A DNA stretch of 7,413 bases, taken from assembly GCA_947462865.1 (NCBI GenBank), contig CANHRW010000097.1:1-7413 (forward strand), in the 5' to 3' direction. This DNA comes from Bacteroidota bacterium (GTDB lineage Bacteria; Bacteroidota; Bacteroidia; UKL13-3). Position 1 is the first letter of the stretch. Every line of letters begins with the position of its first letter. The notes beneath the pieces are model-generated. The model was not told the origin of the DNA and did no database searches. It worked only from the letters and a program-made list of their open reading frames with translations. Positions 6,000-7,413 of this stretch are shown one piece after another. A program made the translations under genes and the position numbers.

Positions 6000-6389
6000 A
6001 TGGACCAGCAACAAATCTTCAATAAACTATTAGATAGCCTTCAAGATGATTTGGCATTTTATGCTCCTATGATCAAGGAGGTAGCCATTGAAATGATGAA
6101 GGAGAAATTTACCGCTTATCCTATTTTTATTGCCCATCAACATGAGGTTAAAATTGGCGAGCTCATTTTAGCAAAGGAAGATTTTGCCAGAGATTTTAGC
6201 ATCAACGCAACCACCCTTGAATCAGTGGTAGAAGCAAAAATAATCTTGCCAGAGAGGAAAGCTGATTTTATTCAAAACTTCCAAAATCCCAAAACAACCA
6301 TGTGTATTTTATTGGTTTTGGTTTCGGGCGCCCATTTTATATTTGTTCCATATGCCATTAAAGCCAAACCAAAGAATGAATCCAACTAA
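6000..6389 (+). CDS. Conserved-looking protein of unknown function, 129 residues
   Basis: The ATG follows the rlmD TAA with no intervening base (TAAATGG) and the end overlaps the glycosyltransferase start by 14 bp, so this is a real gene in a compact operon. It has no signal peptide. The N-terminal 35 residues look helical and amphipathic (MDQQQIFNKLLDSLQDDLAF). A central part contains YPIFIAHQHEVKIGELIL (40-57), FSINATTLESVVEAKII (66-82) and a C-terminal hydrophobic beta-like stretch MCILLVLVSGAHFIFVPY (101-118). That stretch includes polar breaks and probably forms a buried strand pair, not a membrane anchor. I do not recognise a named domain or catalytic motif. The motif order feels like a small cytoplasmic family seen in Bacteroidota, but this is memory, not a search. 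A link to rRNA modification or to glycan synthesis can only be guessed from position. Confidence 0.8.
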   Translation: MDQQQIFNKLLDSLQDDLAFYAPMIKEVAIEMMKEKFTAYPIFIAHQHEVKIGELILAKEDFARDFSINATTLESVVEAKIILPERKADFIQNFQNPKTTMCILLVLVSGAHFIFVPYAIKAKPKNESN

Positions 6390-7413
6390 AATAGCAGTAG
6401 TTATCATTCATTGGAACAACAGACATTTGCTCACGCAATTTCTTCCTAGTTTGGTAAATCATATTCCTGAAAATGCTACCATTTATTTGGCAGACAACGC
6501 CTCTACAGATGATAGTATTACCTATACCAAACAATACTTTCCAAATATTAAAATCATTGAATTAGACAAAAATTATGGCTATGCAAAAGGCTATAACGAA
6601 GCGCTCAAACAAATTGATGCCGATTATTTTGTTTTGCTGAACAACGATGTTGAAGTACGCCCTAAATGGATTGAACGGGTAGTTTCAGAAATGGAGAAAG
6701 ACCCAGCTATTGCTGCTGCACAACCCAAATTACTTCAATATAAAAACCCTACTACTTTTGAATATGCAGGTGCTGCAGGTGGATATATAGACCAATTGGG
6801 ATATGTATTTTGCAAAGGCCGACTTTTTGAACAAGCTGAAGTTGACATGGGTCAATACCAACAAACCTCTACCATATTCTGGGCTTCCGGCGCTTGCATG
6901 TTTATCAAAAGTGTTGACTTTTTTGAAGCTGGTGGTTTTGATGACGATTTCTTTGCACATATGGAAGAAGTTGATTTGTGCTGGAGACTGCAGCTTCTTG
7001 GTAAAAAAATAATTGTAGTACCTCAGGCGGAAGTATTGCATTTGGGGGGAAGCACCTTACAAAAAGCAAGTCCACAAAAAACTTATTTAAATTTCAGGAA
7101 TTCACTCATCATGCTATTAAAGAATTTACCCAGTAATCAGTTGTGGTGGTTTATTCCATTTAGGTCATTGTTAGATTTAATCAGTTCGGTATTTTTTATT
7201 GTCAACGGAGAATTCAAACACAGTTGGGCCATTCACAGAGCGCATGCTCATTTTTTCTTTAGATTAGGCTACTGGTTCAAAAAAAGACATTCCGTTAAAA
7301 GAATCAATCACCTGACAAAAAACCCAAATGTGTATCCTGGCAGTATTGTATTTGAACATTTTATAAAGAAGAGAAATACTTACCGCGCACTCAAACACTG
7401 GCAGTCAAAAAAC
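6376..7413 (+). CDS. GT2 family glycosyltransferase (3' end outside window)
   Basis: Open from the ATG at 6376 for 346 codons to the window end without a stop; members of this type are often about 340-350 residues, so little may be missing. GT-A fold features: KIAVVIIHWNN at the N-terminus, the nucleotide-sugar-binding YLADNASTDD (37-46), LDKNYGYAKGYNEAL (63-77), the metal-binding DxD-like LLNNDVEV (87-94), ASGACMFIK (170-178), and the acceptor/catalytic-base block HMEEVDLCWRLQLLG (195-209). The C-terminal part (about 235-300) has hydrophobic/aromatic segments (LWWFIPFRSLLDLISSVFF) and many basic residues, suggesting peripheral inner-membrane contact. This resembles rhamnosyl- or WcaE-like transferases that build surface polysaccharides, but donor and acceptor cannot be told. 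It overlaps the upstream unknown gene by 14 bp in another frame, so the two are surely co-transcribed. Start chosen because it gives the family N-terminus directly. Confidence 0.93.
   Translation, partial: MNPTKIAVVIIHWNNRHLLTQFLPSLVNHIPENATIYLADNASTDDSITYTKQYFPNIKIIELDKNYGYAKGYNEALKQIDADYFVLLNNDVEVRPKWIERVVSEMEKDPAIAAAQPKLLQYKNPTTFEYAGAAGGYIDQLGYVFCKGRLFEQAEVDMGQYQQTSTIFWASGACMFIKSVDFFEAGGFDDDFFAHMEEVDLCWRLQLLGKKIIVVPQAEVLHLGGSTLQKASPQKTYLNFRNSLIMLLKNLPSNQLWWFIPFRSLLDLISSVFFIVNGEFKHSWAIHRAHAHFFFRLGYWFKKRHSVKRINHLTKNPNVYPGSIVFEHFIKKRNTYRALKHWQSKN

Noticed and set aside
6730..7041. Minus-strand and alternative plus-frame open frames within the glycosyltransferase region
   Set aside because: The frame starting at 6376 runs open to the edge with all GT2 motifs, which explains the region.

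Overview
The window looks like a chromosomal segment of a low-GC member of the Bacteroidota, possibly a Chitinophagaceae- or Sphingobacteriales-like lineage; the finer placement is only an impression. Support comes from the AT-rich composition, short beta-barrel outer-membrane proteins with signal peptides ending in '-AQ', a lipoprotein whose Cys is followed by Ser-Lys-Asp, a LytS/LytTR-type two-component pair, near-absence of Shine-Dalgarno sequences, and promoter-like TTTG...TAnnTTTG elements. No tRNA, rRNA, CRISPR array, transposase or other mobile element was seen.

Left arm (1-2278, all minus strand, read right to left): a small membrane-anchored sensor histidine kinase of the LytS/YehU type overlaps a LytTR response regulator by 4 bp (ATGA). 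After a gap of about 100 bp comes a small outer-membrane beta-barrel protein, then the N-terminus of a lipoprotein that runs off the left edge. The kinase and regulator are an obvious signalling unit. The barrel and lipoprotein genes could be separately transcribed neighbours or targets.

Divergent intergenic region (2279-2444): 166 bp between the kinase gene and a second outer-membrane barrel gene. It contains an 11-bp direct repeat with a 21-bp period (9-bp cores, 12-bp spacer), and a third copy overlaps the kinase start. This is the geometry known for LytTR-regulator operators, so the two-component system may control its own operon and the divergent barrel gene. This is the most interesting non-coding signal in the window.

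Right arm (2445-7413, all plus strand): an outer-membrane barrel protein, then a MmcQ/YjbR-family protein overlapping it by one base (TAATG), then murB (peptidoglycan precursor synthesis), then an RlmD/RumA-type iron-sulfur rRNA uracil-C5-methyltransferase. An unrecognised 129-residue protein starts on the base after the methyltransferase stop, and a GT2 family glycosyltransferase overlaps it by 14 bp and is open to the right edge. The last three genes look like one tightly packed transcript. Apart from rRNA modification, the theme is cell envelope: outer-membrane proteins, lipoprotein, peptidoglycan and surface glycan. Most coding genes are ordinary housekeeping or envelope genes; no clearly new multi-gene system is visible.
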